64,000 nucleotides of DNA from JAIQFF01 sp963733545 (GTDB taxonomy: Bacteria; Acidobacteriota; Terriglobia; Terriglobales; Acidobacteriaceae). The notes below the pieces were generated by a model, which saw only the letters and a program-made list of their open reading frames with translations, ran no database searches and was not told the DNA's origin. This document shows, in pieces, positions 1 to 8,598 of this stretch; positions within the stretch are counted from its first letter, which is position 1; each line of letters opens with the position of its first letter. The DNA lies in the NCBI GenBank assembly GCA_963733545.1, contig CAVTDQ010000007.1, positions 1,860,001 through 1,924,000 of the forward strand, given 5' to 3'. The position numbers and the translations under genes were made by a program.

Positions 1-2
1 GT

Positions 3-233
3 TGTCCCGAAGGTCTGGACAAGCAATGCGTACTGTACGGAACCAATCTTTTCCTGATCGCCGCGGTGGGATCGGACCTGGAGTTCAAACGTTCCGTGCC
101 GGTGCCGACGGGATTCGCGGAATCCACTTTGAATGTTCCGCGTCCGGACGGCAGCCTGCTGTACATCAAGCTTCGGGACAACCCAGCCGCAGTAAACCCG
201 GCTTCCTTGCGGGTGTTGCCGGCGCAACCCTAG
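3..233 (+). CDS. C-terminal end of an unidentified protein, 5' end outside the window
   Basis: An open frame without a start codon runs in from the left edge and ends at TAG 231-233, giving 76 residues. It reads like real protein: after a CVLYGTNLF segment comes a hydrophobic strand (LIAAVG), then VPVPTGFAES and VPRPDGSLLYIKLRDNP, a proline-rich alternation typical of the last beta strands of an exported or beta-sandwich protein. I do not recognise the family. The competing frame at 2-310 has no such character. The gene that follows starts about 80 bases downstream on the same strand. Confidence 0.5.
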   Translation, partial: CPEGLDKQCVLYGTNLFLIAAVGSDLEFKRSVPVPTGFAESTLNVPRPDGSLLYIKLRDNPAAVNPASLRVLPAQP

Positions 234-310
234 GCTTTTCCACTGGAAAAATTCTGTGTCCGGCCCCGAGCGTCCCGGGTTGCGGTAAAATTCTATTCAG
301 GTATCCGATC

Positions 311-583
311 ATGAAGAAAAAATTACTGCACGGGTTGCTGGTTGCTCTCGCCAGCTTCGCAGTGATGTTCTTCCCGCTGGATGACGACTTCAGGGAGTTC
401 GATGCCGTCGGCATCCACGCTGAGGTACTGAAAGCGTCCATTAGAAGCTCGGATGCTTCCCACGAACGAGTTTATCTTTCGCCGGCGCTGTTTCCATGTC
501 AGAGCAAAAAGTTTCTACGTTCCGGTTCGGTCGCTCCCGCGCCGGCGTTGATAGCGATTTCTACCTGCGTTCTTCGATGTTGA
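311..583 (+). CDS. small hypothetical protein with N-terminal hydrophobic segment
   Basis: A 90-residue frame starts MKKKLLHGLLVALASFAVMF, a lysine-rich n-region followed by a hydrophobic stretch that looks like a signal peptide or single membrane anchor. The rest is low in recognisable features; two late cysteines (STCVLRC) close the protein. No clear ribosome binding site is visible (upstream reads TATTCAGGTATCCGATC). The frame stays open upstream to base 2, but that part overlaps the better-supported incoming gene and was not included. No family is recognised and it could be non-coding. Confidence 0.35.
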   Translation: MKKKLLHGLLVALASFAVMFFPLDDDFREFDAVGIHAEVLKASIRSSDASHERVYLSPALFPCQSKKFLRSGSVAPAPALIAISTCVLRC

Positions 584-684
584 GACTCCCCAGCCCTTAA
601 GTCACGCCTCGTAAAAGGAGCCAGATTAAAACGCTGGCATCCGTCTCACTGGCCAACTCTCGACATTAATAAGGAGAAATCCGT

Positions 685-933
685 ATGCAAATCGTAGCCT
701 CGAACAATTCTGTCCGAACTGTTGCCTGGAAGAAAGCTTTTCAGGATGCCGTATTTGAGTTAGATCCGACCCGGCTCAAGCCAAAACTGGATGCGGCGGA
801 AAACGCCATCGATCATCGCCTCACCCAGATCCTTTCCGCAGGCAGCTCGGATCCTCGGGAGCTGATGGAACTCGAAGACGCCAAACGCACGATCGGATAT
901 TTGGCCAAACACGAACTACAAGCGGAAATGTGA
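685..933 (+). CDS. small helical protein, paralogue of the gene at 8158-8397
   Basis: An 82-residue, soluble, charged protein preceded by a good Shine-Dalgarno (AAGGAG, 8 bases before ATG). It aligns without gaps over about 32 residues with the gene at 8158-8397: both have a Trp, then A-x-x-E-x-D, a conserved Leu, and a block A-x-E-x-A-I-x-x-R-L, followed by an acidic helix. The pattern predicts two or three amphipathic helices. The function is unknown. Its presence as a dispersed pair around the GlgX/response-regulator region suggests a small adaptor family, which is inference only. A terminator-like hairpin follows at 949-988. Confidence 0.75.
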   Translation: MQIVASNNSVRTVAWKKAFQDAVFELDPTRLKPKLDAAENAIDHRLTQILSAGSSDPRELMELEDAKRTIGYLAKHELQAEM

Positions 934-948
934 TGTGACCAGTAAAAG

Positions 949-988
949 TTGGCTGGGCACGGGTTCATACCTGTCCGCCCAGCCAGCT
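949..988 (+). terminator. terminator-like hairpin after the small helical gene
   Basis: TGGCTGGGC (950-958) pairs perfectly with GCCCAGCCA (977-985), and the interior ACGGG/CCTGT can extend the stem around a six-base loop. The downstream run (GCTTTATT) is only weakly T-rich, so termination strength is uncertain. It sits 16 bases past the stop of the upstream gene. Confidence 0.5.
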
Positions 989-1073
989 TTATTCAGGACC
1001 TGCTGAAGAATTTCGCGCCGCGGGAAACTACGAAGACCTCATGACAATCCAGCCAGATCAGACAAAGAAAACG

Positions 1074-1160
1074 TGGTGCCATCGAAGGGACTCGAACCCC
1101 CACACCCTTGCGAGTACATGGACCTGAACCATGCGCGTCTGCCAATTCCGCCACGATGGC
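1074..1160 (-). tRNA. tRNA-Leu (anticodon CAG), CCA encoded
   Basis: Read on the minus strand, an 87-base class II tRNA folds with acceptor GCCATCG/CGATGGC, discriminator A and an encoded CCA (1074-1076). The anticodon arm is CATGG-TTCAGGT-CCATG, giving anticodon CAG (Leu, codon CUG). A long variable arm (ACTC-GCAA-GGGT) and the TTCGAGT T-loop are as expected for tRNA-Leu; two G-T pairs occur in the T stem. A second tRNA-Leu lies at 61281-61367 in the same orientation. Confidence 0.96.
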
Positions 1161-1294
1161 AAAAAAAAGACCGGGATGCGGCACTTTAGTCGAGCCGCTT
1201 TCCAGGAAAGAACTACAGTCAATATTCTACAGGGGGAGCGCGGGCTGTCAAACTGCCTGGGGAACGTGTGGCGCGACCTGCGCATCCAAGCGCC

Positions 1295-3025
1295 ATGCGA
1301 TATCTGGTTCTCGCCACCGATTATGACGGGACGATTGCGTCCGATGGACGGGTAGAAGCTCGCCATCTGGAGGCGCTGGAACGGCTACGCGCCACCGGAC
1401 GTAAGATCGTGCTGGTGACCGGCAGGCATCTGCAGGACATGTGCAACATTTTCCCCAGGCTGCAACTTTTCGACCGGGTGATTGTGGAAAACGGCGGCCT
1501 GCTTTACCGTCCCGAGACGAAAGAGGAAAAACCTCTCTGCGAGCCGCCCGACGAACGTTTCGTTGCTTTGCTTAAAGAACGGAATGTTCCTTTTTCCCTG
1601 GGCCGCACCATCGTCGCCACCTGGCATCCCCACGAAGACGCTGTCCTGCAAGCTATTCGCGATTCCGGAGCTGGACTGCAGGTAATTTTCAACAAGGACG
1701 CGGTCATGGTTCTGCCTTCCGGCGTAAACAAAGGAACCGGGCTGCAGGCGGCCCTCGACGAACTGGGAATCTCGCCGCACAACGTCGTTTCCGTCGGGGA
1801 TGCGGAAAATGATCACTCGTTTCTCGCCATCTCAGAGTGCTCGGTAGCGGTAAGCAATGCCTTGCCGTCGTTGAAAGAGCGCGCCGACATCGTGACCGAC
1901 GGCGCTCGCGGCCAAGGTGTGATGGAACTTATTGACAAAATAATCGACGACGACCTGGCCCAGTTCGACGCCAGGCTGCTGCGGCACGCAATCCGCCTGG
2001 GTGTGCCGATGGAGAGTACTTCGGCCGACAATAATTCAGCGCCGATTACCGTCAGTCCAGGCAGAGGGAGCATTCTGATTGCCGGGCCGTCGGCGAGCGG
2101 GAAGTCCACGGCAGTTTCTGGAATACTGGAGCAGTTGGTTGAGCACGGATACCAGTTCTGCCTGGTGGATCCGGAGGGCGACTACGATGGCATCACCGGC
2201 GCGCTCTCCTTCGGCAACGCCAAAGAGCCTCCCGATGCCAAAATGGTGTTGCGGGCTCTGGAGTTTCCTCAGCAGAGTGTGCAGATCAACCTGCTCGGGG
2301 TCCCGCTGAAAGACAGGCCCGGGGTCTTTTCGACGTTACTTCCGCAGTTACAGGACTTGCGCTCGCGCAAGTCGCGGCCGCATTGGCTGGTGATTGATGA
2401 AGCCCATCACCTGTTGCCGTCTTCCTGGTCGGCTAGTACGGGAACCCTTCCGCAAAGTCTCGAAACCACGTTTCTGATTACGGTCCATCCCGAAAAGGTC
2501 GCTGAAGCAGCGCTGCTTGCGGTCGATGTCGTGGTTGCCGTCGGTAAGTCACCGAACGACGTCTTTGGTTCGTTCGCTGAAATTGTCGGATTGGCGCCAC
2601 CTCCACAGCAAGACCCGGAAATTCAAACCGGGGAAGCCATGGTTTGGTTCCGCAAGAGTAACGAATCGCCGGTGCACATCAAAACTGCCCGGAGCTCAAA
2701 GGAACGCCGGCGACACGTCCGGCAGTATGCCGAGGGAGAATTGTCACCAGAACAAAGCTTCTACTTCCGGGGTCCCGATTCCAAGCTCAAGCTGCGGGCG
2801 CAGAATCTGCATACCTTTATGGATCTGGGTGACGGGGTTGACGACGCCACCTGGAACTTTCACCTGCGCAATCGGGATTATTCAGAGTGGTTCAAGACGA
2901 TTGTTAAAGATGAGGAGCTAGCGGGCGAGGTGGCGTCGGTCGAAGAGGATACGACCCTGTCAGCGGAAGAAAGTCGACAAAAGGTGAGGGTGGCAATCGA
3001 AAGCCGCTACACCGCGCCCGCATAG
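1295..3025 (+). CDS. HAD-IIB phosphatase fused to a P-loop (HerA/DUF87-like) ATPase
   Basis: A 576-residue two-domain protein. Residues 1-225 are a Cof-type HAD hydrolase: motif I TDYDGTIA (D9, D11), motif II VTGRH, motif III lysine in VNKGTGLQ, motif IV SVGDAENDHSF. From about residue 255 a second domain begins with Walker A GPSASGKST (264-272) and Walker B LVIDEAHHL (about 365-373), as in HerA/VirB4-type ATPases. There is no signal peptide, so it is cytoplasmic. The start at 1295 puts the HAD strand at the N terminus; an in-frame start at 1268 adds nine residues. Neither start has a strong ribosome binding site. The substrate of the phosphatase and the role of the ATPase are unknown; all key residues are present in both domains. 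Confidence 0.88.
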   Translation: MRYLVLATDYDGTIASDGRVEARHLEALERLRATGRKIVLVTGRHLQDMCNIFPRLQLFDRVIVENGGLLYRPETKEEKPLCEPPDERFVALLKERNVPFSLGRTIVATWHPHEDAVLQAIRDSGAGLQVIFNKDAVMVLPSGVNKGTGLQAALDELGISPHNVVSVGDAENDHSFLAISECSVAVSNALPSLKERADIVTDGARGQGVMELIDKIIDDDLAQFDARLLRHAIRLGVPMESTSADNNSAPITVSPGRGSILIAGPSASGKSTAVSGILEQLVEHGYQFCLVDPEGDYDGITGALSFGNAKEPPDAKMVLRALEFPQQSVQINLLGVPLKDRPGVFSTLLPQLQDLRSRKSRPHWLVIDEAHHLLPSSWSASTGTLPQSLETTFLITVHPEKVAEAALLAVDVVVAVGKSPNDVFGSFAEIVGLAPPPQQDPEIQTGEAMVWFRKSNESPVHIKTARSSKERRRHVRQYAEGELSPEQSFYFRGPDSKLKLRAQNLHTFMDLGDGVDDATWNFHLRNRDYSEWFKTIVKDEELAGEVASVEEDTTLSAEESRQKVRVAIESRYTAPA

Positions 3026-3099
3026 CCGCTGCCTAATCGCGCGAAACCACGCTCTGCAAGCCAGTTTTGCAGACTGCCCAAGAATTATTTGAACTCTCA

Positions 3100-3108
3100 T
3101 AAGCGGTT
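3100..3108 (+). promoter_or_regulatory. TAAGCGGTT, possible additional LacI-type site
   Basis: The nine-base core of the operator-like motif found in the inositol-like island recurs here, 30 bases before the beta-propeller lipoprotein gene. Its flanks (CTCA-core-CGG) do not match the other sites, and no matching -35/-10 pair is clear, so this may be coincidence. Confidence 0.25.
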
Positions 3109-3137
3109 CGGCATCCAAGATGCAGCAGTAAGTATCC

Positions 3138-4274
3138 ATGAAGTGTGGTGTGCAGTCGCGTTGGGCCCTGAATTTGCCGGCAGCGGCTCTGCTCGCTTTG
3201 CTTTTTGTATTTGAGATCGCTTGCGGTGGCGCCAGCGATCCGGCCGCTCCACCCGCCAGGCGTCAGGTCCTTTACCTCGGAAATCAACAGGCTAACTCAG
3301 TTTCGGGCTTCACCATCGGCAACGACGGATCTCTAACCGCGCTGCCGCTGTCGCCATTCGCTCTGGGTGGAAACAGCCTGGTGGCCGATCCGAATGGAAA
3401 GGTTCTTTTTTCGGTGGGGCTGAACTCGGATTCAATTCGGCTTAATTCCGACCAAATCGGGAAGAATGGCTCGCTGCAGATGCTCTCCACCGTCACTGAC
3501 AACTCGCTGGCGGGGGTTAGGGCCACGAACCCCGCGGGTACCGCTCTATACGTAAGCAGCGCGAATGCGGCGGAAGACAATTTCGGCTGGAAAATCTATT
3601 CCATTCAGTCCGATGGACGGCTGCAATACGTTGACGGTTTGATTGACCAGGTAGCTGGGCATCTCGTGTTCAGTTCCGACGGCAGCACGGCTTATTCCGC
3701 CTATTGTTACCAGTTCCTGCCCAATATTGAAAAATTCTCGGTTGCCCCCAACGGGATGCTGACCAATAGCAGAAGCCAGATCACGACTCAAACGCCGTTC
3801 TCCGCGTGTCCGAATGCGGTTGCCTTATCGCCCGCCGGAACCACGGTGGCTGCTCCATGGAGCAGCGAGTCCAGTATCGGATCCGGGCAAAATTTTATTA
3901 CCCTGCATAGCATTGACCCGGCCACGCACGAACTGAACCCGCCGGAGGGGTCAGTGTTTCCTGCCAGCGGAGCCGGAGCGGATGCGATCTTCGATTCCTC
4001 AGGGAATTTCCTCCTCGTCGCACAGGACAACGGAATAGGCGTCTACAAGACCGGCAACAATTCGCTGGTCGAAGTACCGGGCTCGCCTTTCGGCGGAGCC
4101 GAGGTGGATCGAATATTGTTAGCCCCACTGGGCAATTTCATTGTCGCGATCAGCAGCGACACCGGCCAGACTTTCGTATTCAAGTTCAATCGCTCGACCG
4201 GAGAGGTCACTCTGGCTCCAGGTTCTCCGATTCAAACGCCGACGCCTACCGATCCTGCTATCGTCGTTCAGTAA
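3138..4274 (+). CDS. beta-propeller lipoprotein, lactonase-like (YVTN/6-phosphogluconolactonase type)
   Basis: A 378-residue protein with an N-terminal signal (LPAAALLALLFVFEIACGG); the cysteine preceded by a small residue fits a lipobox, so it is probably lipid-anchored. The body repeats the pattern of seven-bladed lactonase-family propellers: QVLYLGNQQANSVSGFTI, LVADPNGKVLFSVG, HLVFSSDGSTAYSAY, DAIFDSSGNFLLVA, ending with PTDPAIVV. The family includes 6-phosphogluconolactonase (Pgl) and many non-enzymatic surface propellers; here the lipobox argues for a surface or periplasmic role rather than cytoplasmic Pgl. The gene appears to stand alone. Confidence 0.8.
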   Translation: MKCGVQSRWALNLPAAALLALLFVFEIACGGASDPAAPPARRQVLYLGNQQANSVSGFTIGNDGSLTALPLSPFALGGNSLVADPNGKVLFSVGLNSDSIRLNSDQIGKNGSLQMLSTVTDNSLAGVRATNPAGTALYVSSANAAEDNFGWKIYSIQSDGRLQYVDGLIDQVAGHLVFSSDGSTAYSAYCYQFLPNIEKFSVAPNGMLTNSRSQITTQTPFSACPNAVALSPAGTTVAAPWSSESSIGSGQNFITLHSIDPATHELNPPEGSVFPASGAGADAIFDSSGNFLLVAQDNGIGVYKTGNNSLVEVPGSPFGGAEVDRILLAPLGNFIVAISSDTGQTFVFKFNRSTGEVTLAPGSPIQTPTPTDPAIVVQ

Positions 4275-4340
4275 TCATGCCAGGTGGACCTGAGTGGGAA
4301 CTCCTTCGTCTCCTTAGTTGTTACAGGGTTAAATGCCTGA

Positions 4341-4370
4341 ACCACGAAGGCACTAAGTAACACGAAGGAT
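4341..4370. repeat. short intergenic CACGAAGG-type repeat
   Basis: The 135-base gap between two gene ends holds ACCACGAAGGCACTAAG followed by AACACGAAGG, a degenerate tandem of CACGAAGGCAC-like units. Similar short intergenic repeats are common in Acidobacteriota and other environmental genomes. No gene is seen in this gap. Confidence 0.35.
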
Positions 4371-4409
4371 TACATTGCTTCGAATTCATTCCCAGGGAAA
4401 GCAGACGTG

Positions 4410-4889
4410 CTACTCCGCAGTTTCGAAAAAAGTACTCTTCGCGGTTTCCAGCCGGCATTCTTCGATCATGGCGTGCTGCTCGCGGGCGCGAGCGGACAGA
4501 TGAAGGAAATCTGTTCCCTGCAGGCGCTTATTGAGCGGCGCCGCCACTGCAAGCGCGTCCCATAAGGCTGCTTTGCCAAGCACTCCCAGCGCCAAAAATT
4601 CCAGGGCTTCGAAGGTACCGAGGCCGCACGGGCCGCTGTCCAGTTTAAGACGGCTGATCTTTTCAGCGAACCAGGCGCCCAATTCCTTCAGCTTGCTCGA
4701 TCCTGAACCGATCCGGTTCGCCAGGTTGCTTAGAACGCTGCGATCGGCTTCCACCTCTTTGAGTAGGGTCGCGGCAAAGGTTCCTAAAGAGTCATCGCGA
4801 TGCTTGTCGCGCATCGCCTCCAGGAGATCAACGGCCAGTGCCGCGCCCGCCAGATGATCGTGTAAGTAGATAGCCAGCGAATCGTCCAT
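4410..4889 (-). CDS. conserved hypothetical helical protein (ferritin-like fold suspected)
   Basis: A 159-residue, almost wholly helical protein beginning MDDSLAIYLHDHLAGAALAV. A GGAAG sequence lies eight bases before this ATG, which is why the start was placed at 4889 although the frame is open further upstream. Features are LHDHLAGA near the N terminus, a long glutamate-rich central helix (LLKEVEADRSVL), LGTFEALEFLALGVLGK and a C-terminal ARAREQHAMIEECR helix. Regularly spaced H/E residues suggest a four-helix metal-binding bundle, but I see no full di-iron signature. Proteins of this type are usually annotated as hypothetical. The DUF2934 gene lies about 100 bases upstream on the same strand. 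Confidence 0.75.
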   Translation of the reverse strand: MDDSLAIYLHDHLAGAALAVDLLEAMRDKHRDDSLGTFAATLLKEVEADRSVLSNLANRIGSGSSKLKELGAWFAEKISRLKLDSGPCGLGTFEALEFLALGVLGKAALWDALAVAAPLNKRLQGTDFLHLSARAREQHAMIEECRLETAKSTFFETAE

Positions 4890-4992
4890 TAACACACTTC
4901 CGATCTGAATTCGAAGCCCGGCTGCGCTAACTGGCTGCGCTTGAATTGACCCATAGATCCGGGTGCTGCGCCTCGCCCCCTCGAGAACGAGT

Positions 4993-5361
4993 CTATGGTA
5001 CGCGCTTTCGCAGCTCGCGCTCGGCCGCAAGCCAGTCTTCTTCGTCACGGCCGTCGACATATCCACGTTCAACGTACAATTCGTAGGCTCGCTGGCGAAT
5101 CTGATCAGGAGAGGTTTGGGCGGTCGCCGAGGCCGGACTCTTCGCGGGCGCCGTTGCCGCCTCAGATTTGGGTTCGGGTTGCGACACCGTGGATGTCCTG
5201 GCTGACAAAGGGCGGGCTGGCGAAGGCTGCGCCGGAGTAGGCGGTGCCGGCGAAGGCTTTGCCGACGAGATCGTCTCCATGGGAGGAACTGCCGGCGTTG
5301 CGACGCTGTTCTTCTTAAGAGGATTATTTGCCGCGGGATTAATGCCAGGTGATTGCGTCAT
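4993..5361 (-). CDS. DUF2934 domain protein with Pro/Ala-rich N-terminal region
   Basis: A 122-residue protein. Residues 1-85 are low-complexity (Pro, Ala, Ser-rich, e.g. PAPPTPAQPSPARP), and the last ~35 residues are a DUF2934 domain: IRQRAYELYVERGY, then DGRDEEDWLAAERELR. The start at 5361 follows GAGG with a 7-base spacer; the frame is open to 5415 without better signals. DUF2934 is a short helical domain of unknown function frequent in Acidobacteriota and Proteobacteria, often on a disordered tail. It is probably co-transcribed with 4410-4889. It diverges from glgX, with 176 bases between the starts. Confidence 0.85.
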   Translation of the reverse strand: MTQSPGINPAANNPLKKNSVATPAVPPMETISSAKPSPAPPTPAQPSPARPLSARTSTVSQPEPKSEAATAPAKSPASATAQTSPDQIRQRAYELYVERGYVDGRDEEDWLAAERELRKRVP

Positions 5362-5537
5362 GAAAATGCCTCGCTTGCTCACAGATTTCGATCGAGCGTT
5401 GGATGAGACCCGCATCCTCCAAGTTGCTAAGAGGTTTGATATGAATCGGCTCGGTCACCTGAGATGACTCTAGGCCAACTCTGGTCCGGCCGGTAGAATC
5501 TGAGGTCTTCCGGCTCAACGACTGAGAAACCAAAAAT

Positions 5538-7673
5538 ATGGAAATGCCCAGAACCATCAAGATTCGCGAAGGCTCACCCTTCCCCTGCGGGGCTACGTGG
5601 GACGGCAAGGGCACCAACTTTGCTCTGTTCTCCGAACACGCAACCAAGGTGGAGATATGTTTATTCGACGACACCGGCGAGCGCGAACTCGATCGCATCG
5701 AAATGCCGGAGTACACCGACCAGATCTGGCATGGCTACCTGCCGCTCATACGCCCCGGCACCATCTATGGGTATCGGGTGCACGGGCCTTATGAGCCCGA
5801 GCAGGGACACCGTTTCAATCCCAACAAGCTGCTGCTGGATCCCTATGCCTGCGCTCACCTGGGCGAGCTGGTTTGGAATCCTGCGATATTTGGATACGAG
5901 ATGGAATCGAAAGACGATCTGACCTTCGATCAGCGCGACAGCGCGCCGTTTGTTCCAAAATGCATCGTGGTCGATCCGGATTTCGACTGGCGCGGGCAGC
6001 CTGGGCGGCACGCCGTACGCTGGGATGACACCATCATTTACGAACTGCATGTGCGCGGCTACACCAGGCTGCATCCCGGAGTGCCGGAACCGGTGCGAGG
6101 GACCTACGCCGGATTAGCCACGCCTGAAGTCATCAATTACATCAAGTCACTGGGTGTGACTTCGGTCGAATTGCTCCCGGTGCACACCTTCATCACCGAC
6201 AGCTATCTGCTGGAAAAGAAGCTCACGAACTATTGGGGCTACAACAGTATCGGATTTTTCGCTCCCGATCCGCGTTACGCCGCCGACAAGAAAGAGAGTC
6301 TCAAGGAATTTAAAGAGATGGTTACGTGCTTTCACGAGGCTGGGCTCGAAGTGATCCTCGACGTCGTTTACAACCATACGGCCGAGGGGAACGAGTTCGG
6401 CCCCACACTATCTTTCAAGGGTATCGATAACGCCAGCTACTACCGGCTGCTGCCCGATCAGAAGCGCCACTACATAAATGACACCGGCACCGGTAACACG
6501 GTGAACATAACTCACCGGCGAGTCCTGCAAATGGTGACGGACAGCTTGCGCTACTGGGTACAGCAGACCCACGTGGACGGGTTTCGCTTCGACCTGGGCA
6601 CAATTCTTGCGCGCGAACCCAACGGCTTCGACAATCAAAGCGGTTTTCTTAAGACTTGTAGTCAGGATCCGGTTCTGTCGACGGTTAAACTGATCGCGGA
6701 GCCCTGGGACGTCGGTCCCGGCGGATATCAGGTTGGTGCTTTCCCACCCGGCTGGAGCGAATGGAATGACAAATTCCGCGATACGGTGCGCGATTTCTGG
6801 AGAGGCGAAGCGACAGCATCATCGCTGACGAACCGGCTGTGCGCGTCGGCGGAGATTTTCAATTACCAGGGCCGCAGACCCTGGGCTTCCATCAACTTTG
6901 TCACCGCGCATGATGGCTTTACCCTGAACGATCTGGTCTCCTATAACGAAAAACACAATCAGGCCAATGGCGAGGACAACAAAGACGGCACTTCGGACAA
7001 TCGTTCGTGGAACTGCGGCGCCGAAGGACCGACCGACGATCCCGGAATCAATCAGTTGCGGCAGCGCCAGATGCAAAACCTTCTGGCCACGCTCTTGCTA
7101 TCGCAAGGGACGCCGATGGTGCTGGCGGGCGATGAAATGGCCCGAACCCAGCAAGGCAACAACAACGCCTATTGTCAGGACAACGAAATCAGCTGGGTGA
7201 ATTGGTCTTTGAAGGAAAAGAATAAATCTCTGATTCAGTTCGTCCGCAAGCTGACTGGAATGCGTCACAAGTATCCGGTGCTGCGCCGCAGCCGCTTCCT
7301 TACCGGCGAGTACATAGAAGAGCTGGGAGTAAAAGATGTTACGTGGATCAACGCCACCGGTGCGGAAATGGATGACGTCCACTGGGGCGATAGTGGGATG
7401 CGCTGCTTTGGAATGCTGCTCGACGGCCGCGCCCAAACCACGGGAGTTCGACAGCGCGGACAAAATGCCACGTTGCTGGTGATCATCAACGAACATCAGG
7501 ATATGGTGGAGTTTAAGCTGCCCGAGTGCGCCGGCGGGTGCCGGTGGGCGCTGCAAATCGATACCAATTCGGCGCCTGAAACCGATGAAAAACTGTTCTC
7601 GACCGGCGAGGTGTACCAGGTTACCGCACGCTCGCTTTTACTTTTGCAATTGGTGCCCGAGCAATCCGTTTGA
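5538..7673 (+). CDS. glgX: glycogen debranching enzyme (GH13, GlgX/TreX type)
   Basis: A 711-residue cytoplasmic enzyme that hydrolyses alpha-1,6 branches of glycogen or limit dextrin. An N-terminal CBM48-like domain (GATWDGKGTNFALFSEHA) precedes the GH13 barrel. Conserved regions: VILDVVYNHTAEG (region I), DGFRFDLGT with nucleophile D352 (region II), IAEPWDVGPGGYQVG with acid/base E388 (region III) and FVTAHDGFTLNDLVSYN with H458-D459 (region IV). The GEDNKDGTSDNRSWNCG segment is typical of GlgX. The length is normal and no catalytic residue is missing. The start at 5538 (an ATG two codons further in is equally possible) lies 125 bases after the 5' end of the divergent DUF2934 gene. A response regulator follows on the same strand. 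Confidence 0.97.
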   Translation: MEMPRTIKIREGSPFPCGATWDGKGTNFALFSEHATKVEICLFDDTGERELDRIEMPEYTDQIWHGYLPLIRPGTIYGYRVHGPYEPEQGHRFNPNKLLLDPYACAHLGELVWNPAIFGYEMESKDDLTFDQRDSAPFVPKCIVVDPDFDWRGQPGRHAVRWDDTIIYELHVRGYTRLHPGVPEPVRGTYAGLATPEVINYIKSLGVTSVELLPVHTFITDSYLLEKKLTNYWGYNSIGFFAPDPRYAADKKESLKEFKEMVTCFHEAGLEVILDVVYNHTAEGNEFGPTLSFKGIDNASYYRLLPDQKRHYINDTGTGNTVNITHRRVLQMVTDSLRYWVQQTHVDGFRFDLGTILAREPNGFDNQSGFLKTCSQDPVLSTVKLIAEPWDVGPGGYQVGAFPPGWSEWNDKFRDTVRDFWRGEATASSLTNRLCASAEIFNYQGRRPWASINFVTAHDGFTLNDLVSYNEKHNQANGEDNKDGTSDNRSWNCGAEGPTDDPGINQLRQRQMQNLLATLLLSQGTPMVLAGDEMARTQQGNNNAYCQDNEISWVNWSLKEKNKSLIQFVRKLTGMRHKYPVLRRSRFLTGEYIEELGVKDVTWINATGAEMDDVHWGDSGMRCFGMLLDGRAQTTGVRQRGQNATLLVIINEHQDMVEFKLPECAGGCRWALQIDTNSAPETDEKLFSTGEVYQVTARSLLLLQLVPEQSV

Positions 7674-7780
7674 GGGTCGTTTTCCGTACCGGTTTTGGCA
7701 TCGATAAGATTGGGAATGTCTGCAGAATGTCTCGGAAGACGATGCAACTCCTTTCGTTCTCAGACATCGAAGGTCTGCAA

Positions 7781-8161
7781 ATGGCGAGCAAGATCCTGGT
7801 TGTAGACGATAGTCCGCAGATTCGCCGGGCGGTTCGCACGGCCATTGAGCAACGTAAGGATTGGATTGTCTACGAAGCCGAGCACGGCAAGATCGCCGTT
7901 ATCATGGTCGGAACCCACCAACCGCACCTGGTCATGCTTGATTTATCCATGCCGGTCATGAACGGCCTCGAGGCGGCAAAAGAAATCTCCAGGATTGCGC
8001 CAGGAATGCCGATGATCATGTTTACACTCCACACCCATGAAGCCTTGCACCAGGCTGCCGCCGACGTGGGCATCAAACACGTTTTCTCGAAGGCCGATGG
8101 AATGGCTGACCATGTGTTCGACGCCATGGAAGTGATGCTGGCCGGTTCTTCCGCGGCTTAG
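7781..8161 (+). CDS. single-domain response regulator (CheY-like receiver)
   Basis: A 126-residue receiver with no output domain. The acidic pocket is D9/D10, the phospho-acceptor D54 lies in VMLDLSMPVMNG, the switch Thr is T82, and the conserved Lys is K104 in VFSKAD, so phosphorylation chemistry looks intact. AAGG eight bases before ATG 7781 and the immediate MASKILVVDDS strand decide this start over upstream in-frame codons. No histidine kinase is present in the window. The stop overlaps the convergent small gene by four bases. It likely acts by protein-protein contact. Confidence 0.92.
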   Translation: MASKILVVDDSPQIRRAVRTAIEQRKDWIVYEAEHGKIAVIMVGTHQPHLVMLDLSMPVMNGLEAAKEISRIAPGMPMIMFTLHTHEALHQAAADVGIKHVFSKADGMADHVFDAMEVMLAGSSAA

Positions 8162-8397
8162 CTCGATCCTGCACGTTCCCGCCATGCGGCCGCGTCTTTC
8201 CGCAAGACTTTAAGTCCGTTCATGGCGTCGGCGATAGCGAGATTTTCTTCGGGCGTGCCCCCGTGATCGACAGCAAACTCTTTCAATCTCAGATTGATCG
8301 CGGATTCTACCGCCTGGATACGCACGTCCAACTTTGATCCGTCGGTTTCCAGTATGGCGACATGGTAAAGCTGTTGCCACTCGTATGCGGTACTCAC
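8158..8397 (-). CDS. small helical protein, paralogue of 685-933 (GTG start)
   Basis: A 79-residue protein. GGAGG stands five bases before a GTG at 8397, which I take as the start rather than upstream in-frame ATG codons. It shares with the gene at 685-933 the ungapped pattern W-x9-A-x-x-E-x-D-x3-L, then A-x-E-x-A-I-x-x-R-L, and a similar acidic C-terminal helix. The function is unknown. It converges with the response regulator gene and overlaps its stop by four bases. Confidence 0.75.
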   Translation of the reverse strand: MSTAYEWQQLYHVAILETDGSKLDVRIQAVESAINLRLKEFAVDHGGTPEENLAIADAMNGLKVLRKDAAAWRERAGSS

Positions 8398-8598
8398 GTG
8401 AACCTCCCCACCGCGACTGGCCGGCAATTTGTTGGCTGCATTATTGTGTAGCCCCGAAAACGGAGTCAAGAAGAGTTGCAGGAGATACGCTGCCGTACGA
8501 TGTTGTGTACAGCTTCAGATGAAGAGAGAATAGTACTCACCTTGTTTACTTCGCTTCAGAATTAAAGAAGAGATCATGATGAAAATTGAATCTCCTGA

